This document shows positions 56,605-64,000 of a stretch of DNA of 64,000 nt, piece by piece. A program made the position numbers and the translations under genes. Under the pieces are notes generated by a model, which was given only the letters and a program-made list of their open reading frames with translations, did not search any database and was not told the origin of the DNA. The stretch comes from Pseudomonas sp. HN11 (lineage in GTDB: Bacteria; Pseudomonadota; Gammaproteobacteria; Pseudomonadales; Pseudomonadaceae): contig NZ_CP089985.1 in the NCBI RefSeq assembly GCF_021390155.1, positions 4,413,001 through 4,477,000 of the forward strand. Reading direction: 5' to 3'. Numbering within the stretch: the stretch's first letter is position 1; each line of letters opens with the position of its first letter.

Positions 56605-58350
56605 TCAAAACGACCAGTTGGCGCTGAAGCCACTGGTCACGTCGGCGGTCTGGAAACCTTTGGGTTTTTCCAGGGGTTTGCCGGTGTAGATGTCATAGGA
56701 AAACTGTTTGTAACCGCCGCGCAGGCCCACTACCGCACCCGCCAGCCGTCGGCCGGAGAGGTACTGGGTGGAATGCCCGCCGACTTCGCCGTAATCCACG
56801 CCCAGGTACAACTCCTGACCGGTGTTGGCCAGGCTCAGGCCCAGGTCGTTGCTGAATGTCCAGCCGCGTTCGGCCGACAGGATCTGCTCGCCGTCAAAGC
56901 CGCGCACGGTGTAGCGGCCACCAATCGAAAAGCGGTCCTGGGGGATCAGCGGAGTACGGTTCCACTGCCCGCGCCAGCCGGCGACATAACGCAGGCGCTG
57001 ATCGGCCAGGGTAAAGGGCACTTGCAATTGCGCGTTGGCGCTGATGATCTGCGAACGCGAGGTGCCTTCGCCATTCTCTTCTTCGGGCGCACGCAGCGCA
57101 TCGCGGGCACCGGTGCCACGGCGATAACCGACGCCGAGGTCGAGGGTGCTGGCGCCGATGAATTCACGGTGATTGATCCCGGCCTGCCAACCGGCCATAC
57201 GGCGACGTTGCAGTTCGATTTCGGTGTCTTCGATGTAGTTGCTGGACGTGCGGCTCCAGCCGCCGATCGACACGGTGGTCTTGCGCACCGCGTCGCGGTA
57301 GATCACCCGCGACAGCTGCACCTCGTTGGTCCGGCTGCGTCCACTGTAGGAATAGGCCTGGTTCGCCCCGGCAATCGTCTGGTGGTAGTCGTACTCACTG
57401 GACGTCAGGCTCAGTTGCCAATAGTCGTAGGGCACCGAGTAGTGCACGGTGTGGCCTTTCGAACCACGGTCACCGCTCTGACCGCCGCCCAGGTCGTGGT
57501 TGAAACTGATGTAGAACAGATCATTGAGGGTCGCCAGGTTATCCAGCGACAACGCGACGTTGCCCTGATACTTGCCGGTCTGCTTGCTGCCGGAGTCGTC
57601 CACCGACAGGCTGACGCGCACCGGGATCGCCTGTTTCCAGGCAATCACCACATCGCTTTCCCCCGGTTGCGCATCCGCGCCCTCGGCTGGCGTGATCTGC
57701 ACGTCGGCGTCGGCGGTGGGCACGCGTTTGAAGTTCTCCAGCGCCTGTTCGATGTCGCGCAGGTTCAACACATCGCCAGGCGCTGCGGGCATGGCGTTCC
57801 AATAGTTGGCGCGGTTAGAGGTGCCTTCGGCGAAACGGATGTGCTTGATACGACCTGGCACCAACACCAGCGCCAGTGTGCCCTGGTTCAAGTCCTGGGC
57901 CTGGGCGAGGACGCGCGTAGTGATGAAGCCCTTGGCGATGATTGCGTTCTGGATGCGTTTCATCGTCAAGTTGATCCCGGCGGAACCGATGCATTGACCC
58001 TGCACCGGGTCGTCGCTCGGGTTGGCGGCACGCAGCGCCCACTGGAAATCGGCGGACTGATCGCCGGTCAGGACCACCCGGTCGATCTTGAAGCACGGCG
58101 TTTCATTGCGCGGCAGACGCAAGATGCCGGAGCTGTCTTGCGGGGCTTCGAGGCGCACGTCGGGCGACGGTTCCAACTGCTCGCGCTGAGCGCGTTCACG
58201 TTGCTGCTGCAGGAGCAATTGCTGGGCAGGCGCTTGAGGTTCAGCGGCCAGTGCCGTTGCGCTGGTCAGAAAACCGACAAGGGAACAGGTGGCAACGCAA
58301 GATTGCAGCAAAACAGACGGTTTCGTCCTGGGTAGAACGTCGAAAGACAT
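56605..58350 (-). CDS. TpsB outer-membrane transporter (ShlB/FhaC family)
   Basis: This 581-residue protein exports the FHA-like partner across the outer membrane. It has a signal peptide ending ALAAE (about residue 36), a proline- and glutamine-rich plug-helix region (LLLQQQRERAQREQ), POTRA domains (about residues 70-220; CFKIDRVVLTG, AKGFITTRVLAQAQDLNQGTL in parts, LALVLVPGRI), and a 16-strand barrel with the family motif VRGFDGEQ and the end FSANWSF (terminal Phe, as in outer-membrane proteins). The start at 58350 (MSFDVLPRTK) follows AAGGA. It is the first gene of the tpsB-hlyC-tpsA-lipoprotein block. Confidence 0.9.
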   Translation of the reverse strand: MSFDVLPRTKPSVLLQSCVATCSLVGFLTSATALAAEPQAPAQQLLLQQQRERAQREQLEPSPDVRLEAPQDSSGILRLPRNETPCFKIDRVVLTGDQSADFQWALRAANPSDDPVQGQCIGSAGINLTMKRIQNAIIAKGFITTRVLAQAQDLNQGTLALVLVPGRIKHIRFAEGTSNRANYWNAMPAAPGDVLNLRDIEQALENFKRVPTADADVQITPAEGADAQPGESDVVIAWKQAIPVRVSLSVDDSGSKQTGKYQGNVALSLDNLATLNDLFYISFNHDLGGGQSGDRGSKGHTVHYSVPYDYWQLSLTSSEYDYHQTIAGANQAYSYSGRSRTNEVQLSRVIYRDAVRKTTVSIGGWSRTSSNYIEDTEIELQRRRMAGWQAGINHREFIGASTLDLGVGYRRGTGARDALRAPEEENGEGTSRSQIISANAQLQVPFTLADQRLRYVAGWRGQWNRTPLIPQDRFSIGGRYTVRGFDGEQILSAERGWTFSNDLGLSLANTGQELYLGVDYGEVGGHSTQYLSGRRLAGAVVGLRGGYKQFSYDIYTGKPLEKPKGFQTADVTSGFSANWSF

Positions 58351-58603
58351 TTCGCATCCTTGTGAGTGAAACTTCCTACATGCGCAGTTGGTCACCACAA
58401 AGACATAAAAGTGCCATCAGGGAGTATGGCCCTGTGACACATTTCGCAAAAACACAGCTTCTGGCGCGCCTTCGTTTTTGGTTTGAAGGCTCTAGTTCGA
58501 GGCTTAGAGGGGATCTTGGCGGATTCGAAAATAATTCGATTTTTGTACAGTTTTCATGTGGGAGGCCCCCACTCCCACATTTTGATCAGGGTACAACCAG
58601 CAA
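58351..58603. other. Intergenic region with a REP-type hairpin, upstream of tpsB
   Basis: About 250 bases with no gene. It should hold the tpsB promoter (no clear consensus found). At 58558-58578 GTGGGAG and CTCCCAC form a 7-bp stem around GCCCCCA, followed by ATTTTGA: a REP-derived hairpin that probably ends the che transcript after the DUF2802 gene. Confidence 0.55.
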
Positions 58604-58996
58604 TCAGCTCTTGTGCAACTTGCTCATCAACTGCGCTTCAGCCTGGGTCAGCCCGCAAGACTGGGTCAGCTCATCCACCGTAGCCCCCATCCCCACCAAC
58701 TTCGCCGCTTGGGCAAACGACAGGCTTGAAGGATCGCGTTGCTCGATCTGTGCCAGCTTGTCCGGCAACGGCGCGAGGATTGCGCGCAGCTCATGCACCT
58801 CATCCCCGACCCGCACCGCACTCTGCTGGTAATGATCAACGCGCTTGACCAGCTCAAGAATGCGCCGGTCACGCACCGCATCACGCTCAGCCTGCTGCAT
58901 CAATAGTTCGCGCTGCTGACGCACATAGCGCAACAGAAATGCCAGGGTCCCGGCCCACAACAGAGCCAGGACGATCACCGCGGCCTCAAGGAACAA
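58604..58996 (-). CDS. DUF2802 protein downstream of cheW
   Basis: This 130-residue protein has an N-terminal membrane helix (about residues 4-24, AAVIVLALLWAGTLAFLL), a coiled-coil-like stretch (RQQRELLMQQAERDAVRDRRILELVKR, in parts), and a C-terminal helical domain (FAQAAKLVGMGATVDELTQSCGLTQAEAQLM) resembling a small helix-turn-helix. It appears to begin at a TTG directly after the cheW stop codon. DUF2802 genes sit in this place in the chemotaxis clusters of pseudomonads; the function is unknown, but the last gene of the block is likely linked to polar chemosensory arrays. Confidence 0.82.
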   Translation of the reverse strand: MFLEAAVIVLALLWAGTLAFLLRYVRQQRELLMQQAERDAVRDRRILELVKRVDHYQQSAVRVGDEVHELRAILAPLPDKLAQIEQRDPSSLSFAQAAKLVGMGATVDELTQSCGLTQAEAQLMSKLHKS

Positions 58997-59479
58997 TCAG
59001 ATGCTCTCCAGTTCCGACCATTCTTCTTCGCTCATCATCTTGTCCAGCTCAACCAGAATCAGCAGTTCGCCGTTCTTGTTGCACACGCCCTGGATGAACT
59101 TGGCGGATTCTTCGTTGCCCACGTTCGGCGCGGTTTCCACTTCCGATTGGCGCAGGTAAACCACCTCGGCCACGCTGTCGACCATGATCCCGACCACTTG
59201 CTTGTCGGCCTCGATGATGACGATACGCGTATTGTCGTTGACTTCAGTGGGCACCAGGCCGAAACGCTGGCGGGTGTCGATCACTGTCACCACGTTGCCG
59301 CGCAGGTTGATGATGCCCAGCACGTAGCTCGGCGCACCCGGCACCGGCGCGATCTCGGTGTAGCGCAGCACTTCCTGCACGCGCATCACGTTAATACCGT
59401 AGGACTCGTTGTCCAGTTTGAAGGTCACCCATTGCAGGATCGGATCATCCAAACCTTGTGCGGACGCTGACTTGTTCAT
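58997..59479 (-). CDS. cheW: Chemotaxis coupling protein CheW
   Basis: This 160-residue CheW has QWVTFKLDNESYGINVMRVQEVLRY, PSYVLGIINLRGNVVTVIDTRQRFG and ILVELDKMMSEEEW (in parts), the full family fold. It links chemoreceptors to CheA at the cell pole. The start at 59479 (MNKSASAQGL) is used because the longer frame to 59533 starts in the parP 3' region without a ribosome site. It lies between parP and the DUF2802 gene. Confidence 0.93.
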   Translation of the reverse strand: MNKSASAQGLDDPILQWVTFKLDNESYGINVMRVQEVLRYTEIAPVPGAPSYVLGIINLRGNVVTVIDTRQRFGLVPTEVNDNTRIVIIEADKQVVGIMVDSVAEVVYLRQSEVETAPNVGNEESAKFIQGVCNKNGELLILVELDKMMSEEEWSELESI

Positions 59480-59533
59480 ACCCCTGACCCCTTCAAGATT
59501 GGCCACGCAACGGCGTGGGCCTTTATTGTTCAA

Positions 59534-60319
59534 TCAACTGCGTTTAGTCACCGGCATCGTTTTGACGGCGCCGCTGGCGATCAACTCGGCCAGTTCGGCG
59601 ACGTCGAGCAACGCGCACATGTGTTCGATCACGGTGCCCGCCAGCCAAGGCCGTTGGCCCCGGTGGCTGCGCCATTTGATTTCGTTCGGGTCCAGGCGCA
59701 ACGAACGGCTGACTTGATGCACCGCCAGCCCCCACTCGTAGCCCTGCACCGAGATCACGTATTGCAGGCCCTGGCGGAAATCATCGCGGTAGCGATCAGG
59801 CATGACCCACCGTGCGGTATCCAGGACTTTGAGGTTGCCTGCCTGACTGGGCAGGATGCCGAGGAACCACTCCGGTTGCCCGAACAGCGGCGTCAGCTCC
59901 TGGCCTTCCAGGGAATAAATCGACCCAAGGCACACCAGCGGCACTGCCAGGGTCAACCCGGCGACGTCGAACAGCAGGCACTCGAACGGTTCGGCAGCCC
60001 AGCTCGGGCGATCATCACCGGTCACCGGCGGCGGCGTGGTGCTCGGTGGCAGGTGCACTTCCACCACCGGTTCGACCACGACAGGGGCAGGGGCAGCTAC
60101 AACCGGCGTAATCGGCACCACGACCTGCGCGTCTCGGGCTTGCTCTTCCAGCACTGCCAACTGGAATTCGTCCAGCGCAACTTCTGGTTCGACAGCAGGT
60201 TCCAGTACCAGGATCGGTTCCGACAGTTCTTCGGCGGTCGCATCTTGCAGCAGGGCATCCAGGTAGGATTCCAGTGCCAGTTGCGGCCGGGTCTTGAGTT
60301 CGACAGGACGGTTCATCAC
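59534..60319 (-). CDS. parP: CheW-domain polar array protein ParP
   Basis: This 261-residue protein has a variable, proline- and valine-rich N-terminal half (VVPITPVVAAPAPVVVEPVVEV in part) and a C-terminal CheW-like domain (about residues 115-250; FECLLFDVAGLTLAVPL, WFLGILPSQAGNLKVLDT, PWLAGTVIEHMCALLDV). In other gammaproteobacteria ParP holds CheA and receptors at the pole together with ParC. It overlaps parC by 4 bases. The gene order matches PA1462-PA1464. Confidence 0.87.
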   Translation of the reverse strand: MMNRPVELKTRPQLALESYLDALLQDATAEELSEPILVLEPAVEPEVALDEFQLAVLEEQARDAQVVVPITPVVAAPAPVVVEPVVEVHLPPSTTPPPVTGDDRPSWAAEPFECLLFDVAGLTLAVPLVCLGSIYSLEGQELTPLFGQPEWFLGILPSQAGNLKVLDTARWVMPDRYRDDFRQGLQYVISVQGYEWGLAVHQVSRSLRLDPNEIKWRSHRGQRPWLAGTVIEHMCALLDVAELAELIASGAVKTMPVTKRS

Positions 60320-61104
60320 GCCACCTGCGCCACAAGCTGCTGCGACAGCAGGTGCTTGAGCAGCGCGCGATAGGCCAGTACGCCACGGCTTTTCGGATCG
60401 AACTGCGACGGTGCGAGGCCGGCGCGGCTGGCGTCACGCAGGCGCGTATCCACCGGGATGTAGCCGTTCCAGATGGTGTCCGGGTACGCATCGCGCAACA
60501 CGCGCAGGGTGCCGAGAGAGGCCTGGGTGCGGCGATCGAACAAGGTCGGCACAATGCTGTACGGCAGCGCCTGTTTGCGTGAACGGTTGATCATCGCCAG
60601 GGTGCTGACCATGCGCTCCAAGCCCTTGACCGCCAGGTGTTCGGTCTGCACCGGGATCACCAACTGCTGGCTGGCCGCCAAGGCGTTGACCATCAACACA
60701 CCCAGCAACGGCGGGCTGTCGATGATTGCGTAGTCGAAGTCCTGCCACAGTTGCGCCAGGGTCTTGGCGATCACCAGGCCCAGGCCGCTCTGCCCCGGCG
60801 ACTGGCGCTCAAGGGTGGCCAGGGCGGTGCTGGAGGGCAGCAGGGAAATGCTCCCGTTGCTGGTGGGTAGCAGCAATTGCCCCGGCAAATCGGCAGGCAC
60901 GCTGCCCTTGTGCAGGAACAGGTCGTAGTTGCTGTGTTCCAGCGCGTCCGGGTCGTAGCCGAAATAGCTGGTCATGGAGCCGTGAGGGTCCAGGTCAACC
61001 ACGACCACGCGCTTGCCCGCCTCGGCCAGCAAGCCGGCTAAGGCGATGGAGGTGGTGGTCTTGCCGACTCCACCTTTTTGATTGGCAACTGCCCAGACTC
61101 TCAT
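60316..61104 (-). CDS. parC: ParA-family ATPase ParC of the chemotaxis cluster
   Basis: This 262-residue P-loop ATPase has the deviant Walker A ANQKGGVGKTTT, VVVVDLDPHGSMTSYFG (Walker A'), and YAIIDSPPLLGVLMVNAL (Walker B). Chromosomal-partition relatives exist, but the position between motD and parP shows it is the chemotaxis ParC, which places arrays at the cell pole. The start at 61104 (MRVWAVANQKGG) is family-like; the frame to 61146 is rejected. The name here is not topoisomerase IV ParC. Confidence 0.9.
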   Translation of the reverse strand: MRVWAVANQKGGVGKTTTSIALAGLLAEAGKRVVVVDLDPHGSMTSYFGYDPDALEHSNYDLFLHKGSVPADLPGQLLLPTSNGSISLLPSSTALATLERQSPGQSGLGLVIAKTLAQLWQDFDYAIIDSPPLLGVLMVNALAASQQLVIPVQTEHLAVKGLERMVSTLAMINRSRKQALPYSIVPTLFDRRTQASLGTLRVLRDAYPDTIWNGYIPVDTRLRDASRAGLAPSQFDPKSRGVLAYRALLKHLLSQQLVAQVA

Positions 61105-61155
61105 TCGGTTGGTTCCTCCCGGCAGGCACAGGTGCGACCGAGACATTGCATAGGG

Positions 61156-62043
61156 TTATTGAGCCGGCGACGGAGAATTGACGGCACTCTGTCGAACCGG
61201 CGGTTTTACAAGGGCCGGTGCAGTTTGTGTGCCAGCCCGCTTCAAGGCTGCATCCGGTGTTGCATTGGCGGTGCCGGTGCCGGTCAGGCTGCGGCGCACA
61301 TCCAGGTTGCGCGACACCACCAACACCACACGGCGGTTCTTCGCGCGGCCCTCTACCGTGGCGTTATTGGCCACTGGCTGGAACTCGCCATACCCCACCG
61401 ACGCCAGGCGCCCAGGGTTCACGCCCTGCATGGCGAGCATGCGCACGATGCTCGCGGCACGCGCCGACGACAGTTCCCAGTTGGTCGGGTACTGCGCGGT
61501 GCTGATCGGGAAGTTGTCGGTGAAGCCTTCGACATGGATGGGATTCTCGAACGGTTTGAGGATCGCCGCCACCTTGTCGATGATGGTAAATGCCTGATCG
61601 CTGGGCATCGCATCGGCGCTGGCAAACAGCAGGCTGGAATTGAGTTCGATCTCCACCCACAACTCGTTGCCACGCACGGTCATCTGGTTGGAGCTGATCA
61701 GGTCGCCAAACGCCGCGCTGATGTCATCGGCAATGCTTTTGAGCGGATCACTGGTGCCACCGACGCCAGTGGCGGTTTCATCGCTGTCGTTGACCAGCGG
61801 TTTGGCGGGCGTCACGGTCTTGGGCCGCTCTTCACCGATAGGAATAGGCTTGAGGGCGCGGTCGGCGTCGTTGAACACGCCAATCAGCGCCTGGGAAATG
61901 ACTTTGTACTTGCCTTCGTTGATCGACGAGATGGAGTACATCACCACGAAAAACGCGAACAGCAAAGTGATGAAGTCCGCATAGGACACCAGCCAGCGCT
62001 CATGGTTGACGTGTTCTTCAGGCTCGCGACGGCGACGGCTCAC
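61156..62043 (-). CDS. motD: Flagellar stator protein MotD (MotB-type)
   Basis: This 295-residue protein has one membrane helix with the proton-binding aspartate (SYADFITLLFAFFVVMY; D23), and a C-terminal OmpA-type peptidoglycan-binding domain (about residues 130-250; VHVEGFTDNFP, NWELSSARAASIVRML, SVGYGEFQPVANN, RAKNRRVVLVV). With MotC it forms the second stator set of Pseudomonas. The tail (about 45 residues) is disordered and proline-rich. It is 15 bases after motC. Confidence 0.92.
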   Translation of the reverse strand: MSRRRREPEEHVNHERWLVSYADFITLLFAFFVVMYSISSINEGKYKVISQALIGVFNDADRALKPIPIGEERPKTVTPAKPLVNDSDETATGVGGTSDPLKSIADDISAAFGDLISSNQMTVRGNELWVEIELNSSLLFASADAMPSDQAFTIIDKVAAILKPFENPIHVEGFTDNFPISTAQYPTNWELSSARAASIVRMLAMQGVNPGRLASVGYGEFQPVANNATVEGRAKNRRVVLVVSRNLDVRRSLTGTGTANATPDAALKRAGTQTAPALVKPPVRQSAVNSPSPAQ

Positions 62044-62058
62044 AATGCATACCTCCCA

Positions 62059-62799
62059 TCAATCCATGAAGCCCTGGAGCTTCAATTCGATGGAACGCGG
62101 GTTCTCACCCTCGGCAATCGACAGGATACCTTCAAGCAGCATCTCGCGATAACGCGACTGGCGCATGGCGATCGACTTGAGTTTGCTGGCCACCGGCAGC
62201 AGCACCAGGTTGGCACTGGCCACACCATAGATAGTGGCGACGAATGCCACGGCAATGCCGCTGCCCAGTTGCGAAGGGTCGGCCAGGTTGCCCATCACGT
62301 GGATCAGGCCCATCACCGCGCCGATGATGCCGATGGTCGGCGCGTAGCCGCCCATGCTTTCGTAGACTTTCGCGGCGTTGATGTCGCGGCTTTCCTGGGT
62401 GTAGAAATCCACTTCCAGGATGCTGCGGATCGCTTCCGGTTCGGCGCCATCCACCAGCAATTGCAGGCCTTTGCGCGCGTAGCTGTCGGGCTCGGCATCG
62501 GCCACGCCCTCCAGGCCCAGCAGGCCTTCCTTGCGCGCGGTGAGGCTCCAGTTGACCACGCGGTCGATGCCACCGGGCAAGTCCACGCGCGGCGGGAAAA
62601 TGATCCATATCAGAATCTGCATGGCACGCTTGAACGAGCTCATGGGCGACTGCAACAACGCCGCGCCCACGGTGCCGCCGATCACGATCAGCGCCGCCGG
62701 GCCGTTGGCTAAAGCGCCAAGGTGACCGCCTTCAAGGTAGTTGCCGCCGATGATCGCGACAAACGCCATGATGATGCCGATCAGGCTCAAGACATCCAT
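62059..62799 (-). CDS. motC: Flagellar stator protein MotC (MotA-type)
   Basis: This 246-residue MotA/TolQ/ExbB-family protein has helices at about residues 4-22 and 32-48, a cytoplasmic loop with LARKGLQLLVDG, and two helices near 145-200 (YAPTIGIIGAVMGLIHVMG, GIAVAFVATIYGVASANLVLLP in part), with the conserved proline in the third-helix region. It forms the ion channel of the stator with MotD. Its start overlaps the cheB stop by one base. Confidence 0.92.
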   Translation of the reverse strand: MDVLSLIGIIMAFVAIIGGNYLEGGHLGALANGPAALIVIGGTVGAALLQSPMSSFKRAMQILIWIIFPPRVDLPGGIDRVVNWSLTARKEGLLGLEGVADAEPDSYARKGLQLLVDGAEPEAIRSILEVDFYTQESRDINAAKVYESMGGYAPTIGIIGAVMGLIHVMGNLADPSQLGSGIAVAFVATIYGVASANLVLLPVASKLKSIAMRQSRYREMLLEGILSIAEGENPRSIELKLQGFMD

Positions 62800-63929
62800 C
62801 AGAGGCAGGCCTCCACCAGGTGCTTGCCAATGTCGTCCAGGCTGTAGACGGCGTCGGCCAGGTCCGCCTTGACGATGGCCATGGGCATGCCATAGATCAC
62901 ACAGCTGGCTTCGTCCTGGGCCCAGATGGCGCTGCCGCCCTGCTTGAGCAGACGCGCGCCTTCACGGCCATCGGCGCCCATGCCGGTGAGGACCACCGCC
63001 AGAACTTTGTCGCCGTAGGACTTGGCGGCCGAACCGAAGGTGATGTCTACGCACGGCTTGTAGTTCAGGCGCTCATCACCCGGCAGGATTTTGATCGCGC
63101 CACGACCATCCACCATCATTTGCTTGCCGCCCGGCGCCAGCAGCGCCAGGCCAGGACGCAAGATGTCGCCATCTTCGGCCTCCTTGACGCTGATGCGGCA
63201 CAGCTTGTCCAGGCGCTCGGCGAAGGCCTTGGTGAACGCGGCAGGCATGTGCTGGATCAGGACGATCGGTGCCGGGAAGTTGGCCGGCAGTTGGGTCAAC
63301 ACACGTTGCAGGGCCACTGGGCCGCCCGTGGACGTGCCGATGGCGACCAACTTGTAGGCCTTGCGCTTCGGCGCAGGCGAATGACCGGCAGCCGGTGCAG
63401 GCGCGCGAACCGGCGCTACGGCAGGCCGTGCAACCGGCGCAGGCGCTGGGCGAGTAAACGATGAAGTTGGCGCAGCTGGCGCTGCAACCGGTGCAGGCGT
63501 CGGCGCTGGTGCGCTGAACAGGCTGCGACGGTTACTGCGCGAGATGCTGTGCACCTTCTCGCACAGCATCTGCTTGACCTTCTCGGGGTTGCGCGAGATG
63601 TCTTCGAAATTCTTCGGCAGGAAGTCCACCGCGCCAGCGTCCAGCGCATCCAGGGTGACCCGGGCGCCTTCATGCGTGAGCGAGGAGAACATCAACACCG
63701 GGGTCGGGCAGCGTTGCATGATGTGCCGAACTGCCGTGATGCCATCCATCATCGGCATCTCGTAGTCCATGGTGATCACGTCCGGTTTCAACGCAATGGC
63801 TTGATCAATCGCCTCTTTGCCGTTGGTGGCCGTACCGACCACCTGGATCGTTGGATCGGCGGAAAGAATTTCCGAGACGCGGCGACGGAAGAAACCCGAA
63901 TCATCCACCACCAGGACCTTGACTGCCAT
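62799..63929 (-). CDS. cheB: Chemotaxis methylesterase/deamidase CheB
   Basis: This 376-residue protein has an N-terminal receiver domain ([13 protein letters not shown], phospho-acceptor D55 in [13 protein letters not shown]), an unusually long alanine- and proline-rich linker (about residues 135-190), and a C-terminal methylesterase domain with the triad in [11 protein letters not shown] (Ser), IQHMPAAF (His) and LTGMGADG (Asp). It removes methyl groups from chemoreceptors for adaptation. The start at 63929 ([11 protein letters not shown]) is family-like. Confidence 0.93.
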   Translation of the reverse strand: MAVKVLVVDDSGFFRRRVSEILSADPTIQVVGTATNGKEAIDQAIALKPDVITMDYEMPMMDGITAVRHIMQRCPTPVLMFSSLTHEGARVTLDALDAGAVDFLPKNFEDISRNPEKVKQMLCEKVHSISRSNRRSLFSAPAPTPAPVAAPAAPTSSFTRPAPAPVARPAVAPVRAPAPAAGHSPAPKRKAYKLVAIGTSTGGPVALQRVLTQLPANFPAPIVLIQHMPAAFTKAFAERLDKLCRISVKEAEDGDILRPGLALLAPGGKQMMVDGRGAIKILPGDERLNYKPCVDITFGSAAKSYGDKVLAVVLTGMGADGREGARLLKQGGSAIWAQDEASCVIYGMPMAIVKADLADAVYSLDDIGKHLVEACL

Positions 63930-63977
63930 AAACACTCCGTTAGGCGGGGCGGGCATGACCGCCCTGCCCCACCAGAA

Positions 63978-64000
63978 TCAAATACGCCGAGCGGCGTAAC
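63978..64000 (-). CDS. cheA: Probable 3' end of cheA (cut by the window edge)
   Basis: On the minus strand a frame open from the window edge ends ...YAARRI, with its stop at 63978-63980, 48 bases before cheB. Only about seven codons are visible. The call rests on gene order (cheA precedes cheB in the corresponding P. aeruginosa cluster), not on sequence similarity. Confidence 0.35.

Noticed and set aside
60316..61104. Plasmid or chromosome partition ParA
   Set aside because: There is no parB gene or parS-like site nearby, and the gene lies in the chemotaxis order between motD and parP.

Overview
The window is chromosomal DNA of a fluorescent Pseudomonas, most likely the P. fluorescens group. 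It is GC-rich, carries REP/REPIN repeats of the type seen in P. fluorescens, encodes the pyoverdine chromophore pathway (pvdH, pvdL, pvdG, pvdS and an MbtH partner), and holds gene blocks whose order matches P. aeruginosa (dsbD/E/G with a two-component pair, atuRABCDEF, cheB-motC-motD-parC-parP-cheW). Function calls come from reading motifs and gene order; no database search was run.

Layout. 1-4477: end of an M18 aminopeptidase, a small membrane protein, a YbiO-like MscS channel and an exported M20 amidohydrolase. 4501-6203: mbtH and pvdH on the minus strand, with an exact PvdS promoter upstream (6298-6321). 6359-7690: a REPIN split by an IS110-family element. The 5' leader of the element folds like a bridge RNA, and its guide segments match the flanking REP target and the element's own ends. 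7704-14088: an AmiD-like amidase, a QseBC/PmrAB-type two-component pair, and a divergent dsbD-dsbE-dsbG operon with a tandem 11-bp operator. 14148-28688: pvdL, pvdG and the sigma factor gene pvdS, with an overlapping promoter and Fur box.

28731-38628: a solute-binding protein, then the acyclic-terpene (citronellol/geraniol) operon atuABCDEF, divergent from its TetR repressor atuR across a large inverted repeat. 38702-42185: a DEDDh exonuclease, ppnP, an AraC regulator divergent from an SDR gene, and a MOSC protein. 42226-46946: cheV with a FliA-type promoter, an unrecognised small protein, a NarL-type two-component pair and a YegS-type lipid kinase.

47040-58350: a minus-strand block tpsB - hlyC-like acyltransferase - 2588-residue FHA/CdiA-like exoprotein - three small lipoproteins. 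The exoprotein ends in a Ser-Asp-His hydrolase-like tip. I read this as a two-partner secretion system whose exoprotein may be lipidated, possibly a contact-dependent antibacterial system with periplasmic lipoprotein immunity. It is one of the two most interesting loci, the other being the IS110 bridge RNA.

58604-64000: chemotaxis/motility block in the order cheA (3' end only), cheB, motC, motD, parC, parP, cheW, DUF2802 gene, read on the minus strand. No tRNA, rRNA or CRISPR array was seen.
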